A stretch of 64,000 bases of DNA, taken from contig NC_134401.1 of NCBI RefSeq assembly GCF_050003625.1, positions 72,204,442 to 72,268,441 of the forward strand. Direction: 5' to 3'. The DNA is from Haematobia irritans. Lineage: Eukaryota; Arthropoda; Insecta; Diptera; Muscidae. Under the pieces are notes generated by a model that worked only from the letters and a program-made list of their open reading frames with translations, ran no database searches and had not been told where the DNA came from. Position numbers and translations under genes: made by a program. Positions 62,037 through 64,000 of this stretch are shown in pieces. Position 1 is the first letter of the stretch. Every line of letters begins with the position of its first letter.

Positions 62037-62960
62037 AAGGATGATTTGTTAAGAGCTTGATAACTTTTTTTTAAAAAAAAAACGCATAAAATTTGCAAAA
62101 TCTCATCGGTTCTTTATTTGAAACGTTAGATTGGTCCATGACATTTACTTTTTGAAGATAATTTCATTTAAATGTTGACCGCGGCTGCGTCTTAGGTGGT
62201 CCATTCGGAAAGTCCAATTTTGGGCAACTTTTTCGAGCATTTCGGCCGGAATAGCCCGAATTTCTTCGGAAATGTTGTCTTCCAAAGCTGGAATAGTTGC
62301 TGGCTTATTTCTGTAGACTTTAGACTTGACGTAGCCCCACAAAAAATAGTCTAAAGGCGTCAAATCGCATGATCTTGGTGGCCAACTTACCGGTCCATTT
62401 CTTGAGATGAATTGTTCTCCGAAGTTTTCCCTCAAAATGGCCATAGAATCGCGAGCTGTGTGGCATGTAGCGCCATCTTGTTGAAACCACATGTCAACCA
62501 AGTTCAGTTCTTCCATTTTTGGCAACAAAAAGTTTGTTAGCATCGAACGATAGCGATCGCCATTCACCGTAACGTTGCGTCCAACAGCATCTTTGAAAAA
62601 ATACGGTCCAATGATTCCACCAGCGTACAAACCACACCAAACAGTGCATTTTTCGGGATGCATGGGCAGTTCTTGAACGGCTTCTGGTTGCTCTTCACTC
62701 CAAATGCGGCAATTTTGCTTATTTACGTAGCCATTCAACCAGAAATGAGCCTCATCGTAAAGCGCGAAACACATTTCGAACCGAACACTGATTTTGGTAA
62801 TAAAATTCAATGATTTGCAAGCGTTGCTCGTTAGTAAGTCTATTCATGATGAAATGTCAAAGCATACTGAGCATCTTTCTCTTTGACACCATGTCTGAAA
62901 TCCCACGTGATCTGTCAAATACTAATGCATGAAAATCCTAACCTCAAAAGAATCACCCTT
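62037..62960 (-). mobile_element. Tc1/mariner-type element, internally deleted, copy 3
   Basis: 924 bp, TA flanks (62035-62036, 62961-62962); left end mutated (AAGGATGATT). Retains ~30 codons of the transposase N-terminus (MNRLTNEQRLQ..., FRAL) before the deletion join at ~62757, more than copies 1 and 2. Confidence 0.9.
62145..62810 (-). pseudogene. Mariner-type transposase, internally deleted
   Basis: C-terminal catalytic domain as in the other copies, from DEAHFWLNG on, with QQDGATCH and DLTPLDYFLWG. The first ~18 residues of this frame are an out-of-frame reading of the N-terminal region; the deletion joins the two parts out of frame, removing FS of FSDEAHF. Confidence 0.85.
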
Positions 62961-63135
62961 TACAAACGCAGTGGGAAGGAAAGTTATCAAGAAGATCAAT
63001 GATGTTGTATACCGCATTCAAAAGGACGACAGCCCAAGGTTGAATGAAAGTTGTTCACGTTTGGTTGGAACGTTTGGCTCCTTACGGAACGGGTTCTGTG
63101 CCTATTCGGGACGAACAGGCTTAAGCGGGAGGCAG
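62961..63135 (+). pseudogene. gypsy Pol 3' end and PPT
   Basis: Collinear with 37164-37312 of copy 1 (KKINDVVYRIQKDDSPR, LVGTFGSLRNGF). The polypurine tract (aagcgggaggcag) ends at the LTR. Confidence 0.8.
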
Positions 63136-63637
63136 TGTTACGAATTTGATATTTCTAGATTTATTTAATTAGTTTATTTAAATTAGTTTCCCTTAATTTA
63201 AATTTCAAATTGTAACGATAAAATTACGTCATAACTTGTTAGAGTCATTTCTTTATTTTCTAGCACTTTCCTAAACATCTTTTGTGTTCTTAGTTTTCGA
63301 ATCGTTCATTGTAAAAGTAACGCCTTTTGTTTTACTGTTATAATTATCGGTAATATGACCATAATCCCTTATGCCTGCACGACATCTACCAGATAGTAGA
63401 ATGCACTAGCCAAGATGAGAATAAGCCTAAAAGTATGTGTGCCATATCACCTGTACAATAACGCCCCATAGAAAGTTCTAGATAGCCGAGGCAATGAACA
63501 TAAGTCGATAAATATGTGCGATGTCGCCCGTGCGACATCTACCAGGTAGTAGATTAATCTAGAAGGTTGTAGGCCAATTAGCGAGAACATTCGAAATCGT
63601 CATATCTCGGTATATAAACCTCTAGCGCAGAGAGCAG
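63136..63637 (+). repeat. gypsy 3' LTR (truncated)
   Basis: Matches 55854-56354; its last ~140 bp are missing beyond the SINE. Confidence 0.88.
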
Positions 63638-63953
63638 CCACCGTGGTGCAATGGTTACCATGCCCGCCTTGTATACACAAGGTCGTGGGTTCGATTCCTG
63701 CTTCGACCTAACATCAAAAAGTTTTTCAGCGGTGGATTATTCCACCTCAGTAATGCTGGTGACATTTTTGAGTGTTTCAAAGCTTCTCGAAGTGGTTTCA
63801 CTGCAATGTGGAACGCCGTTCGGACTCGGCTATAACATGGAATCGGGCAGCACTCAGTGATAAGACAGAATTTCACCAATATGGTATCACAATAAATTGA
63901 ATAGTCTATGTAAGCCTGATACATCGGGCTGCCACATTACTTAACCTATATAA
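63638..63953 (+). mobile_element. tRNA-derived SINE with LINE-matching tail
   Basis: Head (63638-63710) is tRNA-like with A box TGGTGCAATGG (63644-63654) and perfect B box GGTTCGATTCC (63688-63698), i.e. an internal Pol III promoter, and an anticodon-arm hairpin (ccttg/caagg). The body contains cggactcggctataacatgg and gaatcgggcagcactcagtg. The last ~70 nt (tggtatcacaat...gaatagtct...agcctga...atcgggctgccac...taacc) are collinear with the sense-strand 3' end of the LOA-like LINE (complement of 5870-5935). The SINE should be mobilised by that LINE's enzymes. No clear TSD found. Confidence 0.85.
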
Positions 63954-64000
63954 GAAGATATCTTTTAAAAGATGTAGAGAAATGATACGGGACAAAGGAT
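63954..64000. other. Window end, unassigned
   Basis: Does not continue the gypsy LTR, so the LTR is truncated and not merely interrupted, or a further rearrangement lies here. Confidence 0.4.

Larger units (their letters stand above)
55854..63637 (+). mobile_element. Ty3/gypsy LTR retrotransposon, copy 2
   Basis: LTR (55854-56496), tRNA-Leu PBS, Gag, protease, RT-RNase H, integrase, PPT (63119-63135), 3' LTR (63136-63637, cut by the SINE). Interrupted by a 782-bp TIR element in RT and a mariner-type element near the integrase end. LTRs differ at roughly a dozen sites over ~500 bp by eye, so not very young. Several stops and frameshifts. Confidence 0.92.

Noticed and set aside
63638..63710. 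tRNA gene
   Set aside because: Has A and B boxes but a six-base anticodon loop, poor acceptor pairing, and continues into a SINE body and LINE-like tail.

Overview
The window reads as a repeat-dense, probably heterochromatic or intergenic segment of a calyptrate fly genome (Muscidae-like, e.g. Stomoxys/Musca/Haematobia; inferred from the dispersed repeats and the dipteran retrotransposon families, not proven). I found no convincing host protein gene, rRNA, genuine tRNA or CRISPR. Almost everything is transposable elements (TEs), nested in one another and rearranged by inverted and tandem duplication.

Layout. 1-1384: a perfect palindrome with a (TA)n centre. 1998-3875: a DINE-1/Helentron-like element with a (GTCY)n microsatellite and a 153-bp tandem array. 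3876-5715: leader and Gag of a BEL/Pao element, cut off by (TA)n. 5859-10860: a nearly full-length LOA-like LINE (ORF1 plus EN-RT-RNase H ORF2, one 1-nt frameshift) with (TA)n on both sides. 11567-14282: palindromic and inverted fragments, including a second, inverted BEL Gag. 14283-17475: AT-rich DNA with a TTAA-flanked MITE. 17476-29628: a ~6.1-kb tandem duplication of a LOA-like LINE that carries a hAT-like element (8-bp TSD) and two MITEs; the second unit continues into the LINE 5' half (to ~31037). 31065-33640: further repeat, an unrelated LINE RT fragment, and another LOA-like fragment with the TTAA MITE. 33641-36960: a decayed CR1/jockey-type LINE. 36961-43692: a minus-strand Ty3/gypsy element with a SAP-domain Gag, interrupted by a Tc1/mariner-type element. 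43693-55853: two overlapping rounds of tandem duplication of DINE-like repeats, with a second mariner copy. 55854-63637: a plus-strand gypsy element of the same family with two LTRs, interrupted by a 782-bp TIR element and a third mariner copy. 63638-63953: a tRNA-headed SINE whose tail matches the 3' end of the LOA-like LINE.

How the parts relate. The autonomous-type machinery present (LOA-like LINE, gypsy, mariner-type transposase) is all broken, but non-autonomous partners sit beside it: the SINE shares its 3' tail with the LINE, and the MITEs carry signatures (TTAA, TA, TAA, 8 bp) of piggyBac-, mariner-, Harbinger- and hAT-type enzymes. Long (TA)n tracts coincide repeatedly with breakpoints, so either real cruciform-driven rearrangement or assembly error must be considered for the palindromes. 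All comparisons were made by eye.
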